From: a virus
DNA: 46,859 nucleotides
IMG/VR virus record: IMGVR_UViG_3300032731_000599
Span: 1 to 46,859 of that record
Direction: 5' to 3' (one strand)
Positions 1 through 11,000 of the stretch are shown piece by piece. A model generated the notes under the pieces. That model worked only from the letters and a program-made list of their open reading frames with translations. It did not search any database and was not told where the DNA came from. Numbering within the stretch: the first letter of the stretch is position 1; the number at the start of each line of letters is the position of its first letter. Made by a program: the position numbers and the translations under genes.

Positions 1-141
1 CAACGCTAAAGTAGAGATTTTACAAGCTATTGCTGATGCTACTGCTTTATTAGCTGCTTGGGATGGAGTAACTGGAGCAGATAAACCAGAAGATAACGCT
101 GATGTTTCTCCTAACTTTCCAAGCGATGAAAACCTTGTAGG
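1..141. repeat. Left copy of 141-bp terminal direct repeat (circular contig overlap)
   Basis: These bases are identical to 46719-46859. The repeat lies inside a single open reading frame that stays in frame across the join, so it marks overlap of the two ends of a circular assembly rather than a biological terminal repeat. The length of 141 equals a k-mer size commonly used by metagenome assemblers, which supports an assembly overlap. Confidence 0.93.
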
Positions 142-2173
142 CTATTGGTCTTTAGATGAAGGAAGTGGAAGTAAGGCTTATGACGGGAGTGGAAATGGAT
201 TAGATGGAGTTTTGACAAATATGGAAGAAGGAGATTGGATAGATGGTGTTGTAGGCAAGGCATTAGATTTTGGAGGAACTGACGAATATATAGAACTTGG
301 AGATAATTTTCCTTTAGTTACTACTACTGGCACTTATTCAATTTCTTTATGGTTTAAAGTAACTGATATTTCTGCATCTGGAACTTTAATAAATATAAGT
401 CCTGGAGCGGCAAGTGGAGATAGAAATGGTATAAATATTTATAGTTCAAGAATACAAGCAGGATATTGGAATGGTTCGGCTTATGTTGGTAAAAAAACTG
501 CTGCTTTAAGTACTGAATCAGAAGATGTTTGGATACATGTAGTTTTAGTTAATACAGCAGGAACAATTACTCTTTATGTAAATAATGTTGCTCAAACTAC
601 TTCGGGAATGAGTAGACTTAATCAAGAGAATCATATAGCACAAAATGCTGGAACAGCTTTAACTGGAAAAGTAGATGAAGTTCGTATATATGGAAACAAA
701 GCTCTCACAGCCAAAGAAGTATCAGCTCTTTATAAATACCCAGCAGGGAATAAGGGTTTAACTGTTCCTATTGGTCATTTAACTTCTGGTTCAATTTATT
801 CAAAACAAATTACTCTTGCAGTTGCTGCCGGAACTGGTGATACTTATATTGCTGGAGGAAATGCATTAGATTTAGCAAATTGGAGAGGCGGAGATGCTAA
901 TGGAGGAGCTTTTATTCTTGGATTAGATGACAGCGTAGCAAATGACCCAGCAAAGTTTTTTATAGGAAATTATAGCACAAATGATTATTTATCTTATGAC
1001 CCAACAAATAAATTAAGGATTGTTGCTTCAGGAGAAAATGCTATTACTATTGAATACGGTTCAGATATTTTATTAAAACACGGCGGAGATATTAAATTCA
1101 CTTCTATAACCGCTCCTACTACTTGCACAGCTACCCTTGTAGCAACTGATGTGGGAAATGTGGATGCTGGAACTCATACTTATAGAGTAACTTATGTAAA
1201 TGATACTGGTGAAACTGAATTAGGAGCAGTAAGTAACGAAATAACTACAGATGCTACACATCTACAAGTTGATTTATCGGGCATTCCAGTAAGCTCATTG
1301 GATGGAGTCACTCAAAGAAAAATTTATAGAACAAAAGCAAATACAACTAATTATTATTTACTTACTACGATTGCTAATAATACAGAGACGACTTATACGG
1401 ATAATACTGCTGATGCGAGTTTGACTGGTGAAGTTGCTAATTATAAAGAAAATGATAGTTTTGGAAAAATAATAATTGATGGAATAGAAGTATTAAATTT
1501 GGGAAGTTGGAATACTTTTGTTGGATATGAAAGTGGCTTTTCTAACACTGCTGGCTATAAAAACTCTATATTGGGAACGAAAGCCCTCTACACCAATACC
1601 ACAGGCTACGCCAACTTAGCGATAGGTCATAGAGCTCTTTACCTTAACACCACAGGCTACTCCAATTCAGCAATGGGTTATGAGGCTCTTTACCGCAACA
1701 CTACAGGTCACCATAACTCAGCAATGGGAATAGCTGCTCTTTACTATAACACTGTTGGATGTAGAAATACTGCAGTGGGTTGTCAAGCTCTTTATTCCAA
1801 CAGCAATGGCAATTACAACGTAGCAATAGGTGATTATTCCCTATATTCCAATAGTATAGGAGAAAATGGAAATATCGGTTTAGGATACTACTCAGGTAAA
1901 TATGAAACTGGTTCAAACGCTTTTTATGTAAATAATCAAAATAGAACAAACACAGCAGGCGATAAAGCAAAATCTATTTTATATGGTGTAATGGCTACTG
2001 CAGCAGCTAACCAAAAATTAACGATAAACGCATTGCTTAATTTGTCAGTACCCAAAACTCCAGCAAGTGCCGCTGCCGCAGGAGTAGCAGGAGATGTTTG
2101 TTGGGATACTTCTTATATTTATGTTTGTGTTGCTACTGATTCTTGGAAGCGTGTTGCAATTGCAGCGTGGTAA
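2..2173 (+). CDS. Tail fibre / receptor-binding protein, C-terminal part (continues from 45967)
   Basis: This is the C-terminal three quarters of a protein that starts at 45967 and crosses the contig junction in frame, about 974 residues in total. The reading frame is open from base 2, so the first ATG at 212 is internal. The segment starts with a LamG/concanavalin-like domain (whole-protein residues about 295-490, opening LVGYWSLDEGSG), a carbohydrate-binding fold common in adhesins. A beta-rich stretch with a fibronectin-like section follows, then seven 17-residue repeats of the type NTTGYxNxAxGxxALYx (1544-1900). The end (GDVCWDTSYIYVCVATDSW) is a familiar ending of phage tail-fibre proteins. 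Inference: distal host-recognition fibre. Confidence 0.85.
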   Translation, partial: NAKVEILQAIADATALLAAWDGVTGADKPEDNADVSPNFPSDENLVGYWSLDEGSGSKAYDGSGNGLDGVLTNMEEGDWIDGVVGKALDFGGTDEYIELGDNFPLVTTTGTYSISLWFKVTDISASGTLINISPGAASGDRNGINIYSSRIQAGYWNGSAYVGKKTAALSTESEDVWIHVVLVNTAGTITLYVNNVAQTTSGMSRLNQENHIAQNAGTALTGKVDEVRIYGNKALTAKEVSALYKYPAGNKGLTVPIGHLTSGSIYSKQITLAVAAGTGDTYIAGGNALDLANWRGGDANGGAFILGLDDSVANDPAKFFIGNYSTNDYLSYDPTNKLRIVASGENAITIEYGSDILLKHGGDIKFTSITAPTTCTATLVATDVGNVDAGTHTYRVTYVNDTGETELGAVSNEITTDATHLQVDLSGIPVSSLDGVTQRKIYRTKANTTNYYLLTTIANNTETTYTDNTADASLTGEVANYKENDSFGKIIIDGIEVLNLGSWNTFVGYESGFSNTAGYKNSILGTKALYTNTTGYANLAIGHRALYLNTTGYSNSAMGYEALYRNTTGHHNSAMGIAALYYNTVGCRNTAVGCQALYSNSNGNYNVAIGDYSLYSNSIGENGNIGLGYYSGKYETGSNAFYVNNQNRTNTAGDKAKSILYGVMATAAANQKLTINALLNLSVPKTPASAAAAGVAGDVCWDTSYIYVCVATDSWKRVAIAAW
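1544..1900 (+). repeat. Seven tandem 51-bp (17-aa) repeats in the tail fibre
   Basis: Seven degenerate units of 51 bp encode a 17-residue motif with conserved Asn-Thr-Thr-Gly, Asn, Ala-Gly and Ala-Leu-Tyr positions. Repeats of this kind are widespread in phage tail-fibre proteins and probably build a regular beta-structured shaft. Units in the middle are the most alike at DNA level, which suggests recent duplication or recombination. Confidence 0.8.
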
Positions 2174-2201
2174 AATAATTATTAAATAATAAAATAAATA
2201 T

Positions 2202-2378
2202 ATGTCAGACAAAACTTACAAGAAAATAGATAATACAAAATTAGAGGAAATAACAACTTCCTCCAGAATTATTGATAAAGAATGGGTTGAAAGAGAATTG
2301 GAGGCAATGAAAGAGAATTTAATAGAAAATCAAGCTCAAATAAAAGGATTTGAGGAATTATTAAAGAAATTTAAATAA
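2202..2378 (+). CDS. Small coiled-coil protein, 58 aa
   Basis: This 58-residue charged protein begins MSDKTYKKIDNTKLEE and ends in a Glu/Lys-rich helix (residues about 27-58) predicted to form a coiled coil. It lies between the tail-fibre gene and the Ser/Gly-rich virion protein, on the same strand with short gaps, so it belongs to the late tail module. Small coiled-coil proteins next to fibre genes are sometimes chaperones or fibre connectors, but nothing here proves that. No Shine-Dalgarno is visible, as for most late genes in this genome. Confidence 0.7.
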   Translation: MSDKTYKKIDNTKLEEITTSSRIIDKEWVERELEAMKENLIENQAQIKGFEELLKKFK

Positions 2379-2396
2379 GAAATAATAAATAATTAT

Positions 2397-3767
2397 ATGG
2401 GATATTGGTCTGGAAGTCCATTTTCGGGTGGCACATATCAAACGGGTTCACCACCAAGTGGTGGTTCATCAGGAGGTTCATCAGGAGGAAGTTCTGGCGG
2501 TTCGTCAGGTGGCAGTTCAGGAGGTTCATCGGGCGGAAGTTCTGGTGGTAGCGGTTCATCTGGTGGCTCTGCTCCTTTATGGACTATGGCTACAATAAAA
2601 GCATTATATAAGCAATATTTAGGCTCTAATTATGAAGCTCCTGAAAGCGAAGGTGGCTGGGCTGATGTTTTAGAGCATCATAATACAAGTGGAACTACTG
2701 AAGCTGTTTTAACTGACTGGCTACAAAAGCCCGAAACTCAAGCTGCTGCTGATGCTTCTATGGGCGGTAGTACTAGCGACACTCCTATTGATATGCCAGG
2801 AATGCCAGAACCAGTTGTTCCACCAGCAGAAGGTGAAACTGGCGATACAGGTGATACTGAATTTGAAGCAGTTACTCCCGAAAACCAAGTTAGCCCAGAA
2901 CAAGTTAGACAACTTTATAAACAATATGCTGGATATACAGACGAAGAAGTTGAAAGTATGGGCATTATAGAATATCATACCCAAACACACCCTATATCTT
3001 ATGCTGATTTACTTAATTGGGCTCAAACAGCTCCTGAAGTTGCCGCATCTTTAGCTGAACATCAGGCAATAACAGAAGAAGAAACAGCTAACTACGAAAG
3101 CGGAAGGCAGATGATTATAGATGCTTATAACGATGGCATTTTAACAGAAGAGCAAAAACTTGAATATTTAAGAGTTTATGAAGCTTATCCTTACGAGGAT
3201 GTAAAAGTTGAACAGATTTTAGAAACTTACGAAAAATATAAAGAAGATATTATTGACCCATACTACAAAGAGCTTGCTGATGTTTCCGAAAAAGCACTAA
3301 GAGAAAATATAGCTTCTATGAGAGAAAGCGGAATAAGAGCCGAAGAAGCAGAACAGCTAAAACATAAGGAAGAGCTTAGGTCTACTCGCGCAGGATTAGA
3401 AGGAAGCGGTATGACTTTTTCAGGACGAGCTGTTGGAGAGCTAGGTAGCAAAAGTGCTTATAAAACTACTGAAAAAGGTAGACTTGCTACAGCTCAGGGC
3501 TTAATAACATCATCAAGGCAAGCAGGTTATGCAAAAAGCCTAAGACAACTTGGCAGAACAGCTGAAGGCTACTGGGGTAGTAGTTTGCCCAGTGATATTT
3601 TTACAGCTTCTGAATATACCCCAATGGGCGTAGATTTAACTGGCAGTTGGGACTGGAATAAAAAGCAAGATTTAGGAAGTAAATTAGGTACTCTAATTGG
3701 GACAAGTGTAACGCAGGAAGAAAGGCTTGGTAATATTGATTATAATTTTCCTCAATATAATGATTAA
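2397..3767 (+). CDS. Putative internal virion protein with Gly/Ser repeat and duplicated domain
   Basis: This 456-residue protein is not recognised by family. Residues about 18-60 are a low-complexity Gly-Gly-Ser-Ser repeat. Two copies of a helical domain of about 55 residues follow, one near residue 61 (TIKALYKQYLGSNYEAPE) and one near residue 166 (QVRQLYKQYAGYTDEEV), both with the core LYKQY and a later Leu-x-x-Trp. The C-terminal half is alpha-helical and charged. It is the first of three consecutive late genes ending in a giant protein, an arrangement like the ejection proteins of short-tailed phages. An internal or ejected virion role is inferred from that context. Confidence 0.65.
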   Translation: MGYWSGSPFSGGTYQTGSPPSGGSSGGSSGGSSGGSSGGSSGGSSGGSSGGSGSSGGSAPLWTMATIKALYKQYLGSNYEAPESEGGWADVLEHHNTSGTTEAVLTDWLQKPETQAAADASMGGSTSDTPIDMPGMPEPVVPPAEGETGDTGDTEFEAVTPENQVSPEQVRQLYKQYAGYTDEEVESMGIIEYHTQTHPISYADLLNWAQTAPEVAASLAEHQAITEEETANYESGRQMIIDAYNDGILTEEQKLEYLRVYEAYPYEDVKVEQILETYEKYKEDIIDPYYKELADVSEKALRENIASMRESGIRAEEAEQLKHKEELRSTRAGLEGSGMTFSGRAVGELGSKSAYKTTEKGRLATAQGLITSSRQAGYAKSLRQLGRTAEGYWGSSLPSDIFTASEYTPMGVDLTGSWDWNKKQDLGSKLGTLIGTSVTQEERLGNIDYNFPQYND

Positions 3768-3787
3768 TAAATTTTAACTATAAATTC

Positions 3788-5092
3788 ATGCTATCTCTAA
3801 CTTTGAATAAGATAAGAGCGCAAAGACCTGACCTACAGAGCGCTTATGACGATGAAGGCAAAGCTACCAATGACAAGGTTCCTAAAACCATAGAAAGTTG
3901 GTGGGAGCAATATGGGAAAACTGAATATCCTAAATTAGGAGAAAGGGATATGAAGTCTGAAAACTCTGCTATTCAGCAGTTTGTTGATCAAGTTGGCAAG
4001 TATCCCACCGAACCACACGAACTTGACTTATTGGCTCGCATTGCTTACGACAACCCACCTGCGGACTTACTTACAGGACAAGATTTGCCACAACTAGGAC
4101 TAAACAAGATGGCTTCATTTAACAAAGCTTTTGGACCACAAGGAGCTGTTGCTGGAGCTCAAGAAGCTAGCAATATGGCTCAGCCTAGATTAGACATTTT
4201 ACAAGATGCATTAAAGAAAAAGACAGGTGCTACAGGAGCTGGAATAGGTAAGAGCAAGGTTTTTGAAAAAGCTGGCTTAAGCGGTATGGCTAATTTATCT
4301 CAATCTCTAATGGCTAGGCGTAGTGAGATAGGAAATAGCTATGAACGTTTCAGAAGAGCAACACAAGATATGGCAGACGTTACAAAGTACCAAAACCAAA
4401 AACTATTTAACGAAGCTGATTTAGCTGTTAAGAGATATGAAACTGATGTAGCTGCTTATGATAATTTATCTGAACAGATGTATAAGCTTCAACAAGATTT
4501 AACTGATAATGAAAATTATATACAAGGAATAGAATTAAAACATAAAAACGATATAGAATTAGCAAACTTAAGAAGTGAACTTAGCCAAAGAGAAGCAAGT
4601 CATAAAGCTGGATTAGAAGGTGGAGAAGATATAGCAGGTTCTATAAAAATATCGTCTTCTCAGAGAACTAAGTTTTCTAAAATTGGTTTAGCTACTCAAG
4701 AAGTTGACAGAATAAGAGATGGGCTTAATTCTCCAAACCCAGAAACTGGAATGAATTTCACAATAGATGAAATACTTGCTAAATGTGATTTTAATGCTAA
4801 AGAAAAAGTACAGATTAAAGACATAATGGGAGGAAGCCAACCAACAGAAATTACAAAAAACTATTTAGATATGGATTGGATAGAAGAAAATATAACCAAT
4901 AAATGGTTAAAAGATCAAAGAGAAGAAGTTGAAGGAGCTGAAGAGAAAGGATTTTATAAGGGAGGATTTCTTGGAATGGGAACTGGAGATGCAGGATTAA
5001 AGGAAATTAGAAAATATATATTAACAGAAATTGAGAAATTAAGAATTGAAGGATTAAACGATGAAGAAATAGAAGAAAAATTATTTAACTAA
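3788..5092 (+). CDS. Putative internal virion / ejection protein
   Basis: This 434-residue protein has no recognisable family. An Ala/Gly-rich segment lies around residues 115-165. Long charged helices (about 170-270) are likely coiled coils. The C-terminus is acidic and ends EEIEEKLFN. No signal peptide or membrane segment is seen. It is sandwiched between the Gly/Ser-repeat protein and the 2474-residue protein with 6-20 bp gaps, so the three are probably expressed and packaged together. A role in the particle interior or in DNA ejection is an inference from position. Confidence 0.6.
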   Translation: MLSLTLNKIRAQRPDLQSAYDDEGKATNDKVPKTIESWWEQYGKTEYPKLGERDMKSENSAIQQFVDQVGKYPTEPHELDLLARIAYDNPPADLLTGQDLPQLGLNKMASFNKAFGPQGAVAGAQEASNMAQPRLDILQDALKKKTGATGAGIGKSKVFEKAGLSGMANLSQSLMARRSEIGNSYERFRRATQDMADVTKYQNQKLFNEADLAVKRYETDVAAYDNLSEQMYKLQQDLTDNENYIQGIELKHKNDIELANLRSELSQREASHKAGLEGGEDIAGSIKISSSQRTKFSKIGLATQEVDRIRDGLNSPNPETGMNFTIDEILAKCDFNAKEKVQIKDIMGGSQPTEITKNYLDMDWIEENITNKWLKDQREEVEGAEEKGFYKGGFLGMGTGDAGLKEIRKYILTEIEKLRIEGLNDEEIEEKLFN

Positions 5093-5098
5093 ATATTT

Positions 5099-8000
5099 AT
5101 GAATAGAGTGCCTGCATTTCCACTTGATAGTGGAAATAAACCTGCTATTTTCCCTAAAGCTAATATTGAAACTAATAAAAAGGTCACTGTTGATCCAGTT
5201 TCTGGTATGCCAGTTAAAGAAGACATCAGATTAGGGAGCGACAAAGTAGTGTCTATTCCTAAATCTAAAAGTCAAACTGTTAGTGGCGTATCTTTTGATA
5301 CTAAAACCCAAGGTCAAGTTGTTAAGGATGTAACTTTAGAAAATGATAAAATACAATCTAATTTACCTAAGTCTAAATTAAGGGTACCAGAATTTACAAT
5401 AGCTGAACCACCTAAACCAGTCACTATATCAGAAGGGTTTAAAGAACCTATGAAATGGTTAGAGAGCTTGGAGACTAAAGAGACAGAGCAAAGAGATTTA
5501 CGTCAACAAGCTAAATTAGGGAAAGATTATGATAAATTCCTTGATCTTAGATTAGACCCAACTAATAAACCAGGAAGTCATTTTAACCCTTATGATTATT
5601 CTCCAGGTGGAGTATTAGAAACATATACAAACCTAAAGGATGGCATAGAAGAAGGTACTGCCGATCTTAGAAACAAGATAGATAATGGTTTTGAATCTGT
5701 AACAAGACCACAGGATAACTTCGGACCAAATCCGACTATTGGAGAACTGGGAGTATGGGCTACCGACCCAGAATGGGAATATAGAGTTTCAGAAATTTAT
5801 AATTCCCTAATGAAAGCAGACACTACTATTAACTCTCATTCTCAAGGCTTAGATTTCGATGGACTAACAATAGCTATATGGACTCAAGAAGGCTTTTTGA
5901 AACCATCTGCTAAAAAAGAGGCTTACGATTTATTAAAGGGTATTAGGGGAGGAAAGCTAAGAACTCCCGATTTTACCAATGTTCAGAAAGCTATTAAAAC
6001 TCCATACGATTTAGAAACAGGCACACCTAGCAAACTATTAGAATCTAGAGAAGGGGGCGAAATTTCGCCATCTAAGCCTATGGCACAGAGAATAGCCAAA
6101 GATCAGTTTATTAAAGAAAGCATAGGAAACACCATTAAAAGCTTAGAGCAAAGTATAAAAGAAGCTATAAAGAAAGAACCTAAAGGTGAAAAAATAGAAA
6201 CGAAACAATATGGGCTTTTGGGACCAATGGTTCAAGGCAAAGTTGAACCTCTCTTAGCTATTGGAGCTCAAAAAGAAAAGAGAAATGAAATAGCTAACTT
6301 AAAGATTGCGAAGAAGTTTAACGAAGACTTTTTAAAACAATTAAAAGAAGAAAAAGGACACTTTTTTGTAGAATTTGTTGAAGAAATGGTAGGAGAAATG
6401 GATAGGATAATGTTAGAGCCAGAAAAATTACTTCCATTTGCTGGAACTGCTTTTAAATTTGAGGATCTTATGGAAGGCATTTATGTAGCAGATAAAGTTA
6501 AGAATGGTGAAGAGCTTACTGATGTAGACAAAAGTTATTTAGAAAAATTCAAAGCTGTTGGTTTGCCAATAGAAAGGGGAGCAGGGGCTATGTTAGCTAA
6601 TATAATGACTCAAATGCCAACTTATGCCATGGAATTTTCTGCCTTAAGAGGGCTTGTAGCAAAACCTGTGCAAATGGCTTTTGGAAAGCAAGTAGTAAAA
6701 TATGGTGCTTTAGGGCGTAGTGTGGCAAAATGGACTGGAGTTGAAGCTCAAGCTATAGTTTTTTCTACTATAAAATTGCCAACTGCTGTAGCTGAAGAAT
6801 ATATTCCTTACAGAAAAGAGTTAAGTCATCCTTTATTTAACGATTTTTATAAAGAACTTGGAGAGTTTAATTTATTAAAAACAATAGGAGAACAGTTTGC
6901 TGTTAATGCCTTAGAGGTTATAACTGAATATGCTGGTGACTTAGTTCAAAAACCAGTTACTTTAATGGGAAGAGCTATTTTAGCAAAGTTTTTTCACAAA
7001 ACTGGTTTCAAAATGACTAATATGGCATTAAGCAAATTCAAAAAAGGTATAGGATGGAATGACCCATTTTTTGAAGTATTTGAAGAAGAGCTTAACGAAA
7101 AGCTACAAGCTAATTTGTTAGGCAAACCATACGATAACCCATTCACTACCACAGAAGGCTTTACAAGACTATGGGTTGAAACTCTTGGTTTTAGTATAAT
7201 GGGGAAAGCTATGCAAGCTCCTATGGCTGCGCAAGTTGCTGGGAAGAAGATTTATGAAGCAGGAAAGCCTATTGCTGAAAAAGGAATAGAAACAGGAAAA
7301 GCTGTTTTCAAAGCAATCAAAGAAGATAAGGGTGCCTTTATTAAGCCATATGAGTTTGTGCCGGGCAAGAAAAAGGAAGCGGCAGAAAAACCAGTTGTTA
7401 AAGAATTGGTTAAGGATCTTGACAAAAGGGCAGTTGAATTATTTATAAAAAGGCAAGGAAAAGAAACATACGAGAGCAAAGATATTGGAACAACATTAGA
7501 AAGAATAGCACAAAAAGCTGAAGAATATGATCCAGTTTTCTTAGAGCAACATCCCGAAATAAAAGGACACGACATAACGGTTTACCATGATCCAATCGCA
7601 GGGGAAGATTTAGCTGTTATCGACGATACAACTAATAAAATTGTAGAAATACTTGACAAAGAATTAGCAACTATAGCAAAACCCAAAGAACTACAACCCT
7701 TAGCAGAAGAAGCTAAAAAATATAAGAGTGCGGAAGAGTTTGTGAAAAAAGCACTTCCACAGATTCTTAATAGTGCTAATTTAGCAGACGCTGGGAAAAA
7801 ATATAGATTTTATGATTATTCATTGGAAACAAAAGAAATTAAAAATTTAAGACCAACTGAAAAAATATCTTTAAAAGATGAAGGAATTAAAGAATATGAA
7901 ACAAAAATTAAAGCTGGGGAAATCATACCACCTATTATTATTAATACTAAAGGAAATATCCTAAATGGACATACAAGATTACAAGCATATAAGAACCTTG

Positions 8001-11000
8001 GGATAAAAGATATTTCTGTTTTAACTGCTGAACAAGAAAATAAGTATGATACAGCCAGAATAATAAATTTAACCAAACAACAACTAACAGACATCTATAA
8101 CCAAACAGCTAAAGAAGTAAAGCCTGTAAAACCTACATTAAAGCAAAAGCTAGAAGATGCTTTAATAAAACCATCATTAGAAAGTAGTAAAGCAGTCAAA
8201 GAAGCAAAACCGTTAGTAAAAAGAATTGAATCTATTGCTGAAATTTCTAAAACTCCAATTACTCCTAAATTACAAACTAAATTAGAAACCCTTGGCATAG
8301 CTGAAGATAATGCAAAAAATCTTTTAGCAGAAGGAGAATACAAAACTTATGTCGAAGGCTGGTCTGAAAAATGTTTTCCTAAAGATATAGATGACTCTGA
8401 AAGATTTGCTTATGCTGAAAAGGAAACTCCCAAAATAGCAAAAGAACATATTCCAAAAGGATTTGAGATTGTTGAATCTGGTTATATTGATAGTGATGTT
8501 GGAGATAATCCATGGGGAGCTACTTATGCTATTTATAAAGAAACTAAACTATCAACAGAAGCTAAAATAGAAACTAAAGCTTTGCCAGAAATAACCTCAA
8601 CTAACGAAGAATCTCTTACACCAGAAGAACAGCAAGTTATTTTAGAAGAGGAATATAAAAAAACTACATTTGAAGATATAGATTACGAAGATATATTTTA
8701 CCCAGAAACCGATAAAGAAAATAACTATCAAACATTCAAGGCTATTTTTAGCAAACCCGGTGTTTCTCTTATGAAAGAAAAATTATCATCTGGAGATGCC
8801 GATAGCTTTATTACCGCGCTCAAGAATAATAAGAGTATTAAAGCTGATGCATTAGAAGTTAAGATGGCTGTTCAAAAATATCTAGGCAACTTATTATATA
8901 GCCAAGATGCTTCTAATAATGAAATCTTTGATCAATTTAGAGGAAGGCTTGAAACTGAAGATCCCGGATTACTATATGGCAGAAAGATTGCTAGACAGCT
9001 TGGATTGAAAGGTATGGTTAGTGCAGAAGCTGTTAAAACTAGAGATACTAAAGAAGTTAAGTCTTTACCACAAAGACTTAAAGATATTACTACATTTGTT
9101 ATATTGCCAGCTATAAAACAGAAAGCTCGCTTATTTGGTTTGTTAGGAAACAAGCTAACATCTATTCCAGTATTTAGGGAAGTTTTTGATAAATGGGCTA
9201 AGTCAGGAGTTGAGACCATAGTTGAAGTTTATGGTGGTGCATTTACTTTAGTTCCACACAGCTTAGACAAAGCTGTTGATAGTGGGCTTAAGAACTTTTA
9301 TTCTAATATATGGGATGTAGAAAAATTTAAAATAATTAAAGAAATTAAAAATAATAGAATAAATTCTGTAAAAGCCTCTTACGAAAGAAGTATTAGAAGT
9401 TTAGACGATGCTATTATTGCTCGAGCTCAAAAAGCAGAAGGCTCATCTGTTATTAAAACTATTGAAGCTTTCAAAGCTAAATTTCCAGACAAGATAGTTG
9501 GAAGCGTAGAATGGTATACTTATATTAGAAACGAAACCCCAGTTGGGGCTAGAGTTATGACCTTGAAAGATGAATATAATGCATGGAGAGAAGTATTGCA
9601 AGGAGCTATCAATGATGTCTATGTAACCAAAATTAAGACTTTAGATGAAGCTACGATGAAAGCTTATATCAATAGGATTGGAGTCTATAATGACAAAGGA
9701 CAAAAGTTTATAGGCAATAAAGGTTTCAGAATGATAGCAGGTGCTATTTATAACAAGCAAGGAATTTTCAATGCGTTGGATACTATAAATGATAGTTTTA
9801 AGCTATTAAAAAAGAAAGGAGTTAATGTAAAATTATTTAACAGAGATGGTGCTGAATTAACCAATTTTTTAAAGTTTAAAGATAATTCTAAAGTTGGTTG
9901 GGTATTTGATCCACCTTATACAAAAACTGCTAAAACTTATAAGAATTTAAAAAATGTAAAAAACTTTTTGACAGGAGAAAGCTTTATTGATTCACATTCT
10001 GCTGCCTTTAATGGCAAATCTAAAGTTGCCCTTACTAATGACGTGGCAAAAGAGTGGATTGATCCCCTGATGAACAAGATGTCAGAAAGCACAATATTTG
10101 CTTACAAGGAAGGGTCTACACCAACCTCACTTATATTATCTGAAGATATGACAGGTGATATGTTAGATATGATAGAAAGAAGAAAAAAAGTTGGCGCAAC
10201 TGGAGCTGAAAAATTTGTTAATTCATTTACTCAATCTGTTATTGATATTGAAAATAAAGTTGTTAAAAAATACAGAACACCAGCATTAACTAAAGAAATG
10301 TCAGAAAAGTTTGGCAACATAATACCTGATGACCAGTTTTATAATTATGAAGTTTTATGGGCTAACGACAAACTTACTAAACAAAAAGGAAATGTTGATA
10401 CAATAATAAGTGTACTTAGTAACTCAGGTGTTAGGCAAGAAATAATAGATATGCTTAAAGTTAATGATGTTTATCTAAAAGACATGGTTAAGTTTAAAAG
10501 AGAAAAAACTAAAATTGTTAGTACTGCTATTAGCAAGAAAGTTATTAGCTATATTAAAAATACTAGCAATATAAAAAACCATGATGAAGTAGAGATTAAA
10601 AAATGGTTCACTGGGATGAAAAATACTGCTAAGTGGGCTGTTGCTGGATATGAAGTTCCTATGCGATTTTTTAAACGATTAGGGGAAGGTTTTTCAAAAA
10701 TGATAAATCAACCAATAAGAGAATCTGAACGTGCCGCTGTTAAAAAAGCAGATTGGATTAAAATTCAATTGCCTAGCTGGTTCAGAACTCCAAAAGCAAG
10801 ACTTAATTCTGCTGAAATAATTGAAAGAGAAGGTTTAAAAATTCTAAAAAGAAAAGAAAGAATTAGAATCAATGCTTATTTTATGAGCAAACAAGGAGTT
10901 AAAAATATACCTAAAGAATTGTTAGAGATTCCATTAACAAAAAGAGAAGGGCGTGGATATGATGAATTAGTAGAATTGTTTGACATTTTATATCCTGAAG

